From Kapaibacterium sp044224925 (GTDB lineage: Bacteria; Bacteroidota; Ignavibacteria; Kapaibacteriales; Kapaibacteriaceae), in contig JBGAJM010000008.1 of NCBI GenBank assembly GCA_044224925.1, positions 25,366 to 89,365 on the forward strand: DNA of 64,000 bases, given 5' to 3'. A program made the translations under genes and the position numbers. Positions within the stretch are counted from its first letter, which is position 1; each line of letters opens with the position of its first letter. A model generated the notes under the pieces. The model ran no database searches. It saw nothing but the letters and a program-made list of their open reading frames with translations, and had not been told where the DNA came from. Of this stretch, positions 16,932 to 25,321 are shown one piece after another.

Positions 16932-18944
16932 ATGAAGTTTCTCCTTCTCGTATGTAGTTGTATCGTGTTGTGTTCGACGCATGCGAGTGCTCAGCAAGAT
17001 CTCACGACCCGAACGGTCATCTCCGGACTTCGTGTGCCGTGGGAGATCTTGTGGGGTCCAGACAACAAGATCTGGATGACCGAACGCGTTGGCCTTGTCA
17101 GCACGGTCGATCCCGAGACCGGTGCGAAGCAACAGCTGCTCGACCTGCGCACGGTGGTGTCCGAACAACTCGAAGGTGGTCTGCTTGGAATGGTCTTGCA
17201 TCCGAACTTCGCAGACAGTCCGCACGTTTTCATCGCCTACGTGAGTTGGCGCAATGGCGACTTCTATAAGACCGTCCAGCGCTACACGTATCACAACGAC
17301 ACGCTGTCGGATCCCGTCGAGATCTTCCTCTTCGAACCTGCTGCCGTCTTCCATCAAGGATGTCGGTTGCTCATCGATAGTAGCCGGCACTTGTTCATCA
17401 CGCAAGGCGATTCCTTCGATGCATCGACCGTGCAGAACGATGCATCGTTGCAGGGCAAGGTGTTGCGCTTGAACATCGATGGTTCGATCCCCTCCGACAA
17501 TCCCATCCCAGGCAACCCGCTCTACACAAAGGGCCATCGCAATCCTCAAGGTCTGTGCATGCTTCCGAACGGCGTGCTCGTAGAGTCCGAACATGGCAAC
17601 AACATTGACGACGAAGTGAACATCCTCGAGGCGGGGAGGAACTATGGATGGCCCAAGGTGGAAGGGCCATGCGATCTTGATTCCGAGAAGATCTTCTGTG
17701 CAGAGAACAATGTGCGCGAGCCGTTGTGGTCATCAGGTCCGTCCACGTTTGCAACGGCCGGACTCACATGGTACGATCACGATCGATTCCCCGCACTCAA
17801 ACACTCATTGCTGGAGACGTGTTTGAAGTCGTCCAAGATCGTTCAGATCGAACTCGACTCCACACTCACGCATGTTGCATCGGTGCACGATTGGTTCCCC
17901 TATCGCTTCGGTCGACTTCGCGACGCCTGCGTGAGTCCCGATGGACGGATCTTCATCTGCACGAGCAATCGTGATGGTGTTGCCAAGGCACCGTTCCCGC
18001 GCGAGGACGACGACAAGATCCTCGAGCTCGTGCCCATTGCCGATACGGCCGTTCCGATCGTGGCCGTTGTCCCGGACACGACGCGTGCATACTGTTTGGT
18101 TGGCGATACGGCCTCGTTCTTCGTGAATGTGACCAACGTTGGTTCAGCGCCGCTGCTTATCACCAACGTCTACATGTACGGTGCGCAAGGTCAGTTCTAT
18201 GCATCGCATATCTTTGGTCCATTCTCCATCGATCCCGGTCGCACCTATCCAGTGCGCTGCACGTTCGCACCAACCACCGACGGTCCCATCCGCGACGCCA
18301 TCGTGTTGCACATGATGCGCTCCGGAACCGAGACGATCCACGAGTTCCCTGTGGTGGGATCGACCATCGCAGGCGTTTTGAAGGCATCTGCCGATACCAT
18401 CGATCTCGATGGTGGTGAAATGGAAGAGGACGAAGCATCGTTCACGATCACCAACGTCGGCACCGTGCCGGTGCACATGAATGGATTCACGATCTCCGGT
18501 GCCGGAAGACAGTTCGTGTCGGTATCGTTCGAGGGCGACAGTACCATTGCCCCGCAAGAGCAACGCACGATTGAAGTGAAGACCACCCCCATCGATGTAC
18601 CATTGCTCACGGCGGCGGTCACCGTTGCCTCCACCGGCTACAAACAGCCGCGCGTTGTGGTTCGCATCACGTCGACGACAACAAGCGTGTCCAGTACCGA
18701 CGTCGCAGAGAAGCCATTGCTGCAACTCGCACCGAATCCCGTGCACGAGACGCTCACCATCCACTTCCCATCGGCTCTACCCGGATCATTCGAGATCCGC
18801 ACGGTCATGGGTTGTGTGGTAGCGTCCGTGGCATTGTCATCGTCAACATCGTCCGTCGACGTCAGCGCACTCGCATCAGGTATGTACGTGGTACACACCA
18901 CCATGCATGGCGACCACGTCTCCGTTCCCTTCATCAAGCAGTAA
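16932..18944 (+). CDS. Secreted PQQ-type sugar dehydrogenase with ASH domains and T9SS sorting domain
   Basis: 670 residues. Signal peptide at about 1-20. A six-bladed beta-propeller of the glucose/sorbosone (soluble aldose sugar) dehydrogenase family occupies about 25-365: LRVPWEILWGPDNKIWMTER, GGLLGMVLHPNF, GHRNPQGLC, ESEHGNNIDDEVN, GRNYGWP. ASPM/SPD-2/Hydin-type beta domains lie at about 385-595 (FFVNVTNVGSAPLLITNV, FTITNVGTVPVHMNGF). The T9SS sorting domain occupies about 598-670 (LAPNPVHETLTIHF, ASGMYVVHT). In characterised relatives the propeller uses PQQ and Ca2+ to oxidise sugars; whether this protein does so is not shown. Export to the cell surface is strongly indicated. Confidence 0.88.
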   Translation: MKFLLLVCSCIVLCSTHASAQQDLTTRTVISGLRVPWEILWGPDNKIWMTERVGLVSTVDPETGAKQQLLDLRTVVSEQLEGGLLGMVLHPNFADSPHVFIAYVSWRNGDFYKTVQRYTYHNDTLSDPVEIFLFEPAAVFHQGCRLLIDSSRHLFITQGDSFDASTVQNDASLQGKVLRLNIDGSIPSDNPIPGNPLYTKGHRNPQGLCMLPNGVLVESEHGNNIDDEVNILEAGRNYGWPKVEGPCDLDSEKIFCAENNVREPLWSSGPSTFATAGLTWYDHDRFPALKHSLLETCLKSSKIVQIELDSTLTHVASVHDWFPYRFGRLRDACVSPDGRIFICTSNRDGVAKAPFPREDDDKILELVPIADTAVPIVAVVPDTTRAYCLVGDTASFFVNVTNVGSAPLLITNVYMYGAQGQFYASHIFGPFSIDPGRTYPVRCTFAPTTDGPIRDAIVLHMMRSGTETIHEFPVVGSTIAGVLKASADTIDLDGGEMEEDEASFTITNVGTVPVHMNGFTISGAGRQFVSVSFEGDSTIAPQEQRTIEVKTTPIDVPLLTAAVTVASTGYKQPRVVVRITSTTTSVSSTDVAEKPLLQLAPNPVHETLTIHFPSALPGSFEIRTVMGCVVASVALSSSTSSVDVSALASGMYVVHTTMHGDHVSVPFIKQ

Positions 18945-18946
18945 GT

Positions 18947-19972
18947 ATGCTCTATATCGACGAGCAGATCCCGTTGGACGTCCTCGCAGAGTACGACAAC
19001 GTCCGCACCTTCACCGGCCGAACACTCCGTCGGGAAGATCTGGTGCGCGACCGCGTGGATGCGCTTATCGTGCGAAGTACCACAACGGTGGATCGTGCGC
19101 TGTTGCACGACACGATGGTCCGCTTCGTTGCCAGCGCAACAGCCGGTACGGATCACATGGATCTTCGCGCCTTGCAAGAGCATGGCGTGTACTACACCAA
19201 CGCACCCGGATCGAATGCCAATGCAGTGGCCGAGTACTGTGTGGCAGTGATGCGCACATGGTCGGACGCACTTCATGGTGCAACGCTCGGCATCGTTGGT
19301 CTTGGTCATGTTGGCACGGCTCTGGCCGCACATGCACACAGCATGGGCATGACGATCCTTGTGAGCGATCCTCCGAAGCAGAATGCCGGACATGAGTTCC
19401 CGCCCTACGTCACGGTTGCATCGCTCGACACCGTGGTGGCCGACAGTAACGTTCTCTCCTTGCATGTACCGCTCACCTTTGTTGGTCCGCACGCCACACA
19501 TCACCTACTCAATGCCTCGCTCCTTGCCACCCTCCCTACCAATGCGCTGCTGATCAATGCATCACGAGGCGATGTGATCGACGAGGCGGCCTTGCACATG
19601 CAGGGTGCGGACGAGCGCTTTGCTGTTGCCCTCGATGTATGGAAGAACGAACCCGACGTCGATCGGGAGTTGGCGCTGCGCGCCATGATCGCAACGCCGC
19701 ATATCGCAGGGTATTCGCTGCATGCGAAGCTCGAAGGTGCGCGTGTGGCCGGAAGAGCATGGTTACGGTGGAAAGAGATCGATGGTGAGGCCTTCGAGCG
19801 CGCCATGGCCATGAAAGATGAGGCGTCGACGTATGCCGACAAGATCCGTCCGGTGGCAGAAGAGAGTGACGCGTTCAAGCGAGCGATCGCACAGGGCAAC
19901 GTTGCTCACGCCTTTGATGCTTTTCGGAAGAACTATGTTCTTCGTCCTGAACATTTACGCACGCCGAGGTAA
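18947..19972 (+). CDS. pdxB: Erythronate-4-phosphate dehydrogenase
   Basis: 341 residues. Second step of the DXP-dependent route to pyridoxal phosphate (4-phosphoerythronate to 2-oxo-3-hydroxy-4-phosphobutanoate). NAD-binding GLGHVGTALA. The 2-hydroxyacid dehydrogenase triad is present as R207 (NASRGD), E235 (WKNEP) and H252 (TPHIAGYS), close to the E. coli positions 208, 237 and 254. The C-terminal FDAFRKNYVLR matches the RKNY signature of the PdxB dimerisation domain, which separates it from other 2-hydroxyacid dehydrogenases. The gene starts 2 bases after the sugar dehydrogenase stop, so it is probably translated from the same mRNA. Confidence 0.9.
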   Translation: MLYIDEQIPLDVLAEYDNVRTFTGRTLRREDLVRDRVDALIVRSTTTVDRALLHDTMVRFVASATAGTDHMDLRALQEHGVYYTNAPGSNANAVAEYCVAVMRTWSDALHGATLGIVGLGHVGTALAAHAHSMGMTILVSDPPKQNAGHEFPPYVTVASLDTVVADSNVLSLHVPLTFVGPHATHHLLNASLLATLPTNALLINASRGDVIDEAALHMQGADERFAVALDVWKNEPDVDRELALRAMIATPHIAGYSLHAKLEGARVAGRAWLRWKEIDGEAFERAMAMKDEASTYADKIRPVAEESDAFKRAIAQGNVAHAFDAFRKNYVLRPEHLRTPR

Positions 19973-19978
19973 CACCGC

Positions 19979-20518
19979 ATGTTTCGTATTGAACAAACAC
20001 TGTTGAACGACATCGTCGTGCTCGTGCCGGATCGGTATCGTGACCATCGCGGATACTTCATGGAATCGTATCGGGCCGATCAGTTCATCGCCATGGGGCT
20101 GCCCACCGACTTCGTGCAGGACAATCATTCGCGCAGTGTGCGCAATGTGATCCGAGGACTGCATTTCCAGGTCGACCCGCCCATGGGCAAGTTGTTACGT
20201 GTGGTCCGTGGTGCCATTCAGTTGGTCGAGCTCGACGTTCGCACAGGCTCTGCCACATATGGCGAGCACGTCACGCTCGATGTCACAGACGAAAATGCCC
20301 GGCTGGTATGGATACCGCCGGGCTTTGCGAATGGGTTCTGTGTTGTGTCGGACGAGGCAGATGTGCATTACAAATGCACGGCCATCTACAACCCGTCTGG
20401 TGAGCGTTCGGTGAATCCGCTGGATCCTGCCTTGCACATTCGATGGAAGACCGACGCTCCGGTGTTGAGCGACAAAGATCGGCTCGCACCAACGCTTGCG
20501 GAGCTTACTTCAGCTTGA
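19979..20518 (+). CDS. rmlC: dTDP-4-dehydrorhamnose 3,5-epimerase
   Basis: 179 residues, the usual RmlC length. Third step of dTDP-L-rhamnose synthesis. Family motifs: FMESYRADQFIAMGL, FVQDNHSRSVRNVIRGLHFQ (catalytic His in RGLHFQ), KLLRVVRGAIQLVELDVR, WIPPGFANGFCVVSDEADVH and the tyrosine segment CTAIYNPSGE. A GAGGT Shine-Dalgarno sequence lies before ATG. rmlA and rmlB are not in the window; an RmlD-like reductase is at 50.7 kb. The last 14 bases overlap the convergent phosphohexomutase gene. Confidence 0.95.
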   Translation: MFRIEQTLLNDIVVLVPDRYRDHRGYFMESYRADQFIAMGLPTDFVQDNHSRSVRNVIRGLHFQVDPPMGKLLRVVRGAIQLVELDVRTGSATYGEHVTLDVTDENARLVWIPPGFANGFCVVSDEADVHYKCTAIYNPSGERSVNPLDPALHIRWKTDAPVLSDKDRLAPTLAELTSA

Positions 20519-21911
20519 TCGCTTCGTCGATGAGTTCATTCACCTTGCCCATCGATTCTGCTTCTGCGTAGAAGCGAATGAGTGGCTCGGTACCCGACGC
20601 GCGGATGAGCAGCCAGCCATTCTCGACGAAGAACTTGAATCCGTCGCGCGTGTCCACCTTCAGCACATGGTGACGTCCGATCTTGAGCGGCTTCTTGGCG
20701 CAGGCGGCGAGGATGGCCTTCTTCTGTGCTTCGGTCACATACACGTCACGACGACGGTAGCGATGCACGCCGAACTCTTCGTCGAGTTCGTCGCACAGTT
20801 GCTTCAGTGACTTCTTGCGCTTGGCCATCATCTCGAGCAAGAGCAATCCATTGAACACGCCATCGCGTTCGGGAATGTGCAACGATGTCCCAAGACCGCC
20901 ACTCTCTTCGCCACCGATCAGCACCTTCTCTTCGGCCATCAGCTTGGCAACGTACTTGAAGCCAACCGGTGTTTCGATCAGCTTGATGCCCTTGCGTTCT
21001 GCGTAGTCGTTCACCATGCTCGTGAGTGACACGGTCTTCACGATCGCGCCGCGTCGCTTCTTGTCCTCGTACAGGTACTTCATCAGCAGCACGAAGATGC
21101 GATGCGAGTCGACGAACGTTCCCGTATGATCGACGGCGCCAATACGGTCGGCATCACCATCGGTGGCCAGACCAACATTGAACTTCTTCTTCTTCACCAT
21201 GTCCATCAGCGGCTGCAGACATTCGCCGATCGGCTCTGGATGGTCCACTTCGCCGAACGATGGATTATAGTCGCCATGGATCTCCGTCACCCCCGGAAGG
21301 ATTCGCTTCATGAAGTTGATCCCAGCACCGTGCATCGGATCGTACAGCACCTTGATGCCGCTCTTGATGATCAGGTCGAGATCGATCTTCTTCCGCAGAT
21401 AGCGAATGAAGGACTCTTGCGCATCGAACGGACGGATCGTGCGTGCCGTCACGCAATCGTCGTACGACAGTTCGTTCATCTTCGGCTCTTTGCCCTTCAG
21501 GGCTGCGAGTTCCTTTTCGATCTGTGCGATCTGTTCCGGAATGGCAGGGCCACCGAACGATGCCTTCACCTTGAAACCGCTGTACTGTGCGGGGTTGTGG
21601 CTTGCCGTGATCACCACGCCAATGGCCGCGCCCTTTTGCTTTGTGTGGAACGACACCTGCGGTGTGCTCGACACGGCATCGGAGATGTGAACGATGATGC
21701 CGTGCGAGGCCATCACCACGGCCGTTTCGCGCGCGAACTCCTTTGAGAGGAATCGCGTGTCGTAGCCGATCACCACCGAGGCGTTCTTCACCTTCATCGA
21801 CTTCACGTAGCGTGCCGTGGCATGTGCCACAAGACGCAGGTTCTCGAAGGTGTAATCACGAGCGATAACGCCGCGCCATCCGTCTGTTCCAAATACGATC
21901 TTCGTGCTCAT
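20505..21911 (-). CDS. Phosphoglucomutase/phosphomannomutase family protein
   Basis: 468 residues. Alpha-D-phosphohexomutase with all four family signatures: phosphoserine loop TASHNP (S104), metal site DGDADRIG, sugar-binding GGEESGG and C-terminal phosphate-binding RASGTEPLIRFY. It interconverts hexose 1- and 6-phosphates. Whether glucose, mannose or glucosamine phosphate is preferred cannot be told from motifs; GlmM usually starts RYFGTDGxRG while this has VFGTDGWRG, so a glucose/mannose enzyme is likelier. It lies 25 bases downstream of eno and is probably cotranscribed with it. Confidence 0.93.
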   Translation of the reverse strand: MSTKIVFGTDGWRGVIARDYTFENLRLVAHATARYVKSMKVKNASVVIGYDTRFLSKEFARETAVVMASHGIIVHISDAVSSTPQVSFHTKQKGAAIGVVITASHNPAQYSGFKVKASFGGPAIPEQIAQIEKELAALKGKEPKMNELSYDDCVTARTIRPFDAQESFIRYLRKKIDLDLIIKSGIKVLYDPMHGAGINFMKRILPGVTEIHGDYNPSFGEVDHPEPIGECLQPLMDMVKKKKFNVGLATDGDADRIGAVDHTGTFVDSHRIFVLLMKYLYEDKKRRGAIVKTVSLTSMVNDYAERKGIKLIETPVGFKYVAKLMAEEKVLIGGEESGGLGTSLHIPERDGVFNGLLLLEMMAKRKKSLKQLCDELDEEFGVHRYRRRDVYVTEAQKKAILAACAKKPLKIGRHHVLKVDTRDGFKFFVENGWLLIRASGTEPLIRFYAEAESMGKVNELIDEAIKLK

Positions 21912-21936
21912 ACGAGTGTGCTATTCAAAGTGGTGA

Positions 21937-23214
21937 TTACGCGATGGTTTGGTCGCCGGCATACTCTGCATCAACTCCCAGCATCTCTTCGATACGGAGA
22001 AGCTGATTGTATTTCGCCACCCTGTCGCTCCGGCATGGAGCACCGGTCTTGATCTGGCCTGCGCTCACGGCAACGGCAATATCGGCAATGGTCGAGTCTT
22101 CGGTCTCACCGGAACGATGCGAGATGATCGTGCTATATCCGTAGCGATGTGCCATGGAGATCGCATCGAGCGTTTCGCTCAGCGTTCCGATCTGATTCAC
22201 CTTGATCAGGATGGAGTTGCCAACACCTTCCATGATGCCGCGCGAGAGGAAGTCAACGTTCGTGACGAACAGATCGTCACCCACCAGCTGTGTGGTCTCG
22301 CCGATCGTGTCGGTGAGGGCCTTCCAGCCTTCCCAATCGTTCTCGCCCATACCATCTTCGATCGAAGCGATCGGATAGTTCTCGGTAAGTGTCTGGTACC
22401 ACTTCACCATGTCGTCGGGTGTGCGCGTTTCCTTCGTGCTCTTGTACATCACGTACTTGCCATCCTGCACCATCTCGCTGGCCGCTACATCCAAGGCGAG
22501 CACAATGTCCTCACCCGGTGTGTATCCTGCAGCAACGATGGCCTCCATGATCTTGTCGAGTGCTTCTTCGTTCGAGCGCAGTGATGGTGCGAAGCCGCCT
22601 TCATCACCGATCGACGTGCTCAGGCCGGCCTTCTTCAGGACCGACTTCAGCGTGTGGTAGATCTCCGTGCCCATGCGCAGTCCTTCGGAGAACGTGTCGG
22701 CTCCAACGGGCATGATCATGAACTCTTGAATGTCGACGTTGTTGTCGGCATGCCGTCCACCATTCAGGATGTTCATCATCGGAGTAGGGAGCAGGGTGGC
22801 ATGGACGCCGCCCAGGTATCGATACAACGAGAGGCCGTGAAACTCAGCCGCCGCCTTGGCAACGGCCAGGGATGCGCCCAGGATGGCGTTGGCGCCAAGT
22901 CGGCTCTTCGTATCCGTGCCATCGAGTTCGCACAGGATCCGGTCGATCTGTCGTTGATCCGTTGCATCCATTCCGATCAGTGCATCGGCGATCTCGGTAT
23001 CAACGAACTCAACGGCCTTCGTCACGCCCTTGCCGCCATACCGCCCTTCATCACCGTCACGAAGCTCAACAGCCTCGTGCTCACCGGTGCTCGCTCCCGA
23101 GGGAACGGCTGCACGTCCGAACGACGCGTCTTCGAGAACAACATCCACTTCGACAGTGGGATTTCCGCGAGAGTCGAGGATCTCGCGAGCGACGATGTCA
23201 GAGATGAGAGACAT
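21937..23214 (-). CDS. eno: Enolase
   Basis: 425 residues. Reversible dehydration of 2-phosphoglycerate to phosphoenolpyruvate in glycolysis and gluconeogenesis; also a degradosome or surface protein in some bacteria. Motifs: ILDSRGNPTVEVDV, PSGASTGEHEAVELRD, GDEGGFAP (general acid/base Glu), the Mg2+ ligands in LALDVAASE, SIEDGMGENDWEGW and VGDDLFVTN, the catalytic Lys in LIKVNQIG, and SHRSGETED. Second to last gene of a reverse run that begins with coaE. Four tandem heptamers lie just upstream of its ATG. Confidence 0.98.
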   Translation of the reverse strand: MSLISDIVAREILDSRGNPTVEVDVVLEDASFGRAAVPSGASTGEHEAVELRDGDEGRYGGKGVTKAVEFVDTEIADALIGMDATDQRQIDRILCELDGTDTKSRLGANAILGASLAVAKAAAEFHGLSLYRYLGGVHATLLPTPMMNILNGGRHADNNVDIQEFMIMPVGADTFSEGLRMGTEIYHTLKSVLKKAGLSTSIGDEGGFAPSLRSNEEALDKIMEAIVAAGYTPGEDIVLALDVAASEMVQDGKYVMYKSTKETRTPDDMVKWYQTLTENYPIASIEDGMGENDWEGWKALTDTIGETTQLVGDDLFVTNVDFLSRGIMEGVGNSILIKVNQIGTLSETLDAISMAHRYGYSTIISHRSGETEDSTIADIAVAVSAGQIKTGAPCRSDRVAKYNQLLRIEEMLGVDAEYAGDQTIA

Positions 23215-23230
23215 AGGGAAGAGAGTTAGA

Positions 23231-23258
23231 AGTGACGAGTGACAAGTGACGAGTGAAC
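23231..23258. repeat. Four tandem heptamers between the pterin dehydratase gene and eno
   Basis: Plus-strand units AGTGACG, AGTGACA, AGTGACG, AGTGAAC in perfect 7-base register; on the reverse strand the unit reads GTCACTY. It occupies 28 of the 52 bases between the two genes, ending about 17 bases before the eno ATG. It resembles the short tandemly repeated heptamers known from other bacteria. I saw no other copy in the window. Confidence 0.85.
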
Positions 23259-23266
23259 CGTAGAAC

Positions 23267-23569
23267 TTAGATCACCGAGAAGGAGAGCGTGTCGATGTGT
23301 TTGGCAAGGCGGATATCAAGGATCGTCAGTCCGCCTTGATCGTGGGTGGAGAGCGTGATGCGGAGCTTGTTCCAGCCGTACACCAGCAGATCGGGATGGT
23401 GGTCCATCTTCTCTGCAATGATGGCGATGGCATTCACGGCGCCGATCACAGAAGCAAAATCCGCTGCAGCGATCTCACGAACGATCGTCGATCCTTCGCG
23501 GCGCCACAGCGGAATGTCGTTCAGGTGCTCAACCAATTCGCCGTCTGCGAGAAGCGTTGGACGAGCCAT
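23267..23569 (-). CDS. 4a-hydroxytetrahydrobiopterin dehydratase (pterin-4a-carbinolamine dehydratase)
   Basis: 100 residues, the usual size. The active-site motif of the PCD/DCoH family is present as KMDHHPDLLVYGWNKLRI, with the histidine pair and the following aspartate. It dehydrates the 4a-carbinolamine formed by pterin-dependent hydroxylases and recycles the cofactor. No aromatic amino acid hydroxylase is in the window, and in many bacteria the gene has another pterin-related role. It starts 8 bases after the trxA stop codon. ATG 23569 matches the family N-terminus (MARPTLLADGELVEHL). Confidence 0.92.
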   Translation of the reverse strand: MARPTLLADGELVEHLNDIPLWRREGSTIVREIAAADFASVIGAVNAIAIIAEKMDHHPDLLVYGWNKLRITLSTHDQGGLTILDIRLAKHIDTLSFSVI

Positions 23570-23577
23570 GGTGTTGG

Positions 23578-23901
23578 TCAGTTCAGTTGTGTGTTGAGAC
23601 GATCGGTGATGTAGTTCTTCGGAACGGCGCCAACGATCGTGTCCACTACCTTGCCGCCCTTGAAGATCAAGAGTGCAGGAATGGAACGAATGCCGAATTG
23701 CATGGCAACGCGGGGATTGTTGTCGACGTCGACCTTTGCGATCGTCGCCTTGCCTGCGTATTCGCCGGCGAGTTCTTCGATGATCGGAGCGATGGCGCGG
23801 CATGGACCGCACCATGCGGCCCAAAAGTCAACGAGAACTACGCCGCCTTCTTCGATCTTCGGGGAGAACGACTCGTCTGTCAGATTCATGGGGTGAGCCA
23901 T
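23578..23901 (-). CDS. trxA: Thioredoxin
   Basis: 107 residues, the usual size. The active site WCGPC (C31, C34) is in VDFWAAWCGPCRAIAP, and the cis-proline region is GIRSIPALLIFKGGK. No signal peptide, so cytoplasmic; the general disulfide reductant for ribonucleotide reductase and others. The start could also be the Met four codons later. A perfect TAnnTTTG box overlaps the coaE stop codon 41 bases upstream, so it may have its own promoter in addition to read-through. Confidence 0.96.
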   Translation of the reverse strand: MAHPMNLTDESFSPKIEEGGVVLVDFWAAWCGPCRAIAPIIEELAGEYAGKATIAKVDVDNNPRVAMQFGIRSIPALLIFKGGKVVDTIVGAVPKNYITDRLNTQLN

Positions 23902-23942
23902 ACGAGATCAACCTTGTGTGATGTGTGGTGTGTTTGCGTGTA

Positions 23943-23950
23943 CAAAACTA
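23943..23950 (-). promoter_or_regulatory. Candidate -7 box for trxA
   Basis: Read on the reverse strand, TAGTTTTG (23950 to 23943) is an exact TAnnTTTG match; its TAG is also the coaE stop codon. The start codon of trxA is 41 bases downstream. No TTTG at the expected upstream spacing, so support is partial. Confidence 0.35.
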
Positions 23951-24571
23951 TGAAACGTCGAGTTCTGGCATGAGAGCAACGATCGAGGCGATGGCTTCGG
24001 TTGCGCGTTGCAGTTGTTCGAGGGTGCCGTTGTTCTCGATCACGAAATCGGCAAGGCCCCGTTTCTCTTCGGGAGACATCTGCTCGCGCATCCGCGCTTC
24101 GACGTGTTCGCGTGTGAGTCCGCTTCGTTCCATCACCCGCTGGATCCGGATCTCCGGGTCTGCGTCCACCAGGATCACATAATCGAAGCCATCTTCCAGT
24201 CCGACCTCGAACAACAGGGCCGATTCGATGGCCACCAACTCGGTGCCTTCCGTATCGTGTTGTTCGAGAAGGTCCAGATGGTGCTGGATCACGCGGGGGT
24301 GTACAAGACGATTCAAGGTGGCAAGGTCGTGTTTTTGCTGTTCACCGGGACCGAAGACGCGGGCGGCCAGGACGGCGCGCTCCACGCGACCGTCGCGGAT
24401 CACGTCGGGCCCGAAGGCCTCCAGCAGCTCTGCCTGCAGGGTCGGGTCGGTATCCATCAGCAATTTTGCCGTCTCGTCGGACGAATAGACGATCCATCCC
24501 AGGGCGCGGAGCATGCCCACAACGGTCGATTTTCCCGACCCGATTCCGCCCGTTATGCCAATAACCTTCAT
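23948..24571 (-). CDS. coaE: Dephospho-CoA kinase
   Basis: 207 residues. Last step of coenzyme A synthesis, ATP-dependent phosphorylation of the ribose 3'-hydroxyl of dephospho-CoA. The P-loop GGIGSGKST is at residues 8-16; the substrate region includes SSDETAKLLM and VHPRVIQHH; the lid includes QRVMERSGLTREHVEAR. It is the first gene of the reverse coaE-trxA-pterin dehydratase-eno-phosphohexomutase run and is divergent from tRNA-Glu. Confidence 0.96.
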   Translation of the reverse strand: MKVIGITGGIGSGKSTVVGMLRALGWIVYSSDETAKLLMDTDPTLQAELLEAFGPDVIRDGRVERAVLAARVFGPGEQQKHDLATLNRLVHPRVIQHHLDLLEQHDTEGTELVAIESALLFEVGLEDGFDYVILVDADPEIRIQRVMERSGLTREHVEARMREQMSPEEKRGLADFVIENNGTLEQLQRATEAIASIVALMPELDVS

Positions 24572-24577
24572 GTTGCT

Positions 24578-24610
24578 TTTGGAGAGATGGACAAAAAGTC
24601 CTTAAATTTA
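24578..24610 (+). promoter_or_regulatory. Promoter of tRNA-Glu, with a palindromic -7 box
   Basis: TTTG at 24578-24581 and TAAATTTA at 24603-24610 are 21 nt apart, matching the Bacteroidota arrangement (last base A, not G). The tRNA begins 15 bases after the box. TAAATTTA is its own reverse complement, so the same box could also serve coaE on the other strand, 31 bases from its ATG, although no TTTG is found there. Confidence 0.5.
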
Positions 24611-24625
24611 CGGTCTTCTATCGAC

Positions 24626-24697
24626 GCACCGTTCGTCTAGGGGTTAGGACACCGCCCTTTCACGGCGGTAACACGGGTTCAATTCCCGTACGGTGTA
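24626..24697 (+). tRNA. tRNA-Glu (anticodon UUC)
   Basis: Full cloverleaf of 72 bases: acceptor GCACCGT/ACGGTGT (first pair G-U), D stem GTCT/GGAC, anticodon stem CCGCC/GGCGG with loop CTTTCAC (anticodon TTC at 24659-24661), T stem ACGGG/CCCGT with loop TTCAATT, discriminator A. The 3' CCA is not encoded. A promoter lies just upstream and a terminator 8 bases downstream. No integrase or repeated 3' end suggests use as an attachment site. Confidence 0.95.
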
Positions 24698-24704
24698 CAC
24701 AAAC

Positions 24705-24731
24705 AAAGCCTCGTCTTCGGACGGGGCTTTT
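24705..24731 (+). terminator. Intrinsic terminator after tRNA-Glu
   Basis: An 11-bp stem (AAAGCCTCGTC at 24705-24715 with GACGGGGCTTT at 24720-24730, one G-T pair) closed by a TTCG tetraloop, ending in TTTT. Confidence 0.85.
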
Positions 24732-24807
24732 GTGTTTCAGGGGGGTCGGGGGCACTATCCGCCTTCGACGTGCGCGAACACGGACCAAAACAGCAGAAGT
24801 AGGACCT

Positions 24808-25203
24808 ATGCGGGCGCCGAAGATCATTCTTGCAGTCTTCATTCACATTGTTGTGCCCGCGCTTGGCGTTGTAGCCTACCTATTGCTACGCCGTAAGATG
24901 CGACGTGAGAATGTCCCGTCGCAACCCAATGGACCCTACTTTATCCTGTTCGGTGTGTACGGTGCTTGGCTTGTGCTTGTATTGGCCTCGATCTTCGGTA
25001 TGTGGTCCGGGATGGCGTCGATCGGTACCCTCGGCCTGATCCTGGTGGCACCATTCGCTCTTCTCGGGGTTGGTATGACACTGCACGATCAACGGCTACT
25101 CTCTGTGTATCATTGGCGAGCATACGTCGCTTGTGCTGTGTATGTTCTTTTCGTGATAGCGATGTTCGCGATCATAGGACTTGGAGAATCTCTCCAGGAT
25201 TAA
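24808..25203 (+). CDS. Small membrane protein, unknown function
   Basis: 131 residues, family not recognised. About four membrane helices: a first one around 6-24 (IILAVFIHIVVPALGVVAY), a basic loop (LLRRKMRRE), then hydrophobic stretches near 43-62, 66-86 and 104-126. ATG 24808 is chosen because the sequence before it is polar, and an upstream in-frame start would lie on the tRNA terminator. It is alone between the tRNA terminator and a convergent YdeI-like gene. The 118 bases after it hold no recognisable gene. Confidence 0.6.
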   Translation: MRAPKIILAVFIHIVVPALGVVAYLLLRRKMRRENVPSQPNGPYFILFGVYGAWLVLVLASIFGMWSGMASIGTLGLILVAPFALLGVGMTLHDQRLLSVYHWRAYVACAVYVLFVIAMFAIIGLGESLQD

Positions 25204-25321
25204 CATCGATCCCTAGTTCCACTTGAATTCGTCACCACTCCATCGGAGGCTCGGCCGTTCTTTGCGGCCATGGGGTTTCGGTCTTCGTCGACGGAGATGA
25301 CGGCTCTCTTCCGCTCCCCCC

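Noticed and set aside
15834..17594. A 586-codon open frame on the reverse strand across the Ig-like lipoprotein and sugar dehydrogenase genes
   Set aside because: It lies opposite two well-recognised genes; its His/Arg/Asp-rich composition and lack of any motif are what a GC-rich coding strand gives in the antisense frame.
24626..24697. tRNA-Glu as an integration site for a mobile element
   Set aside because: No integrase, no repeated copy of the tRNA 3' end and no compositional change were seen on either side.
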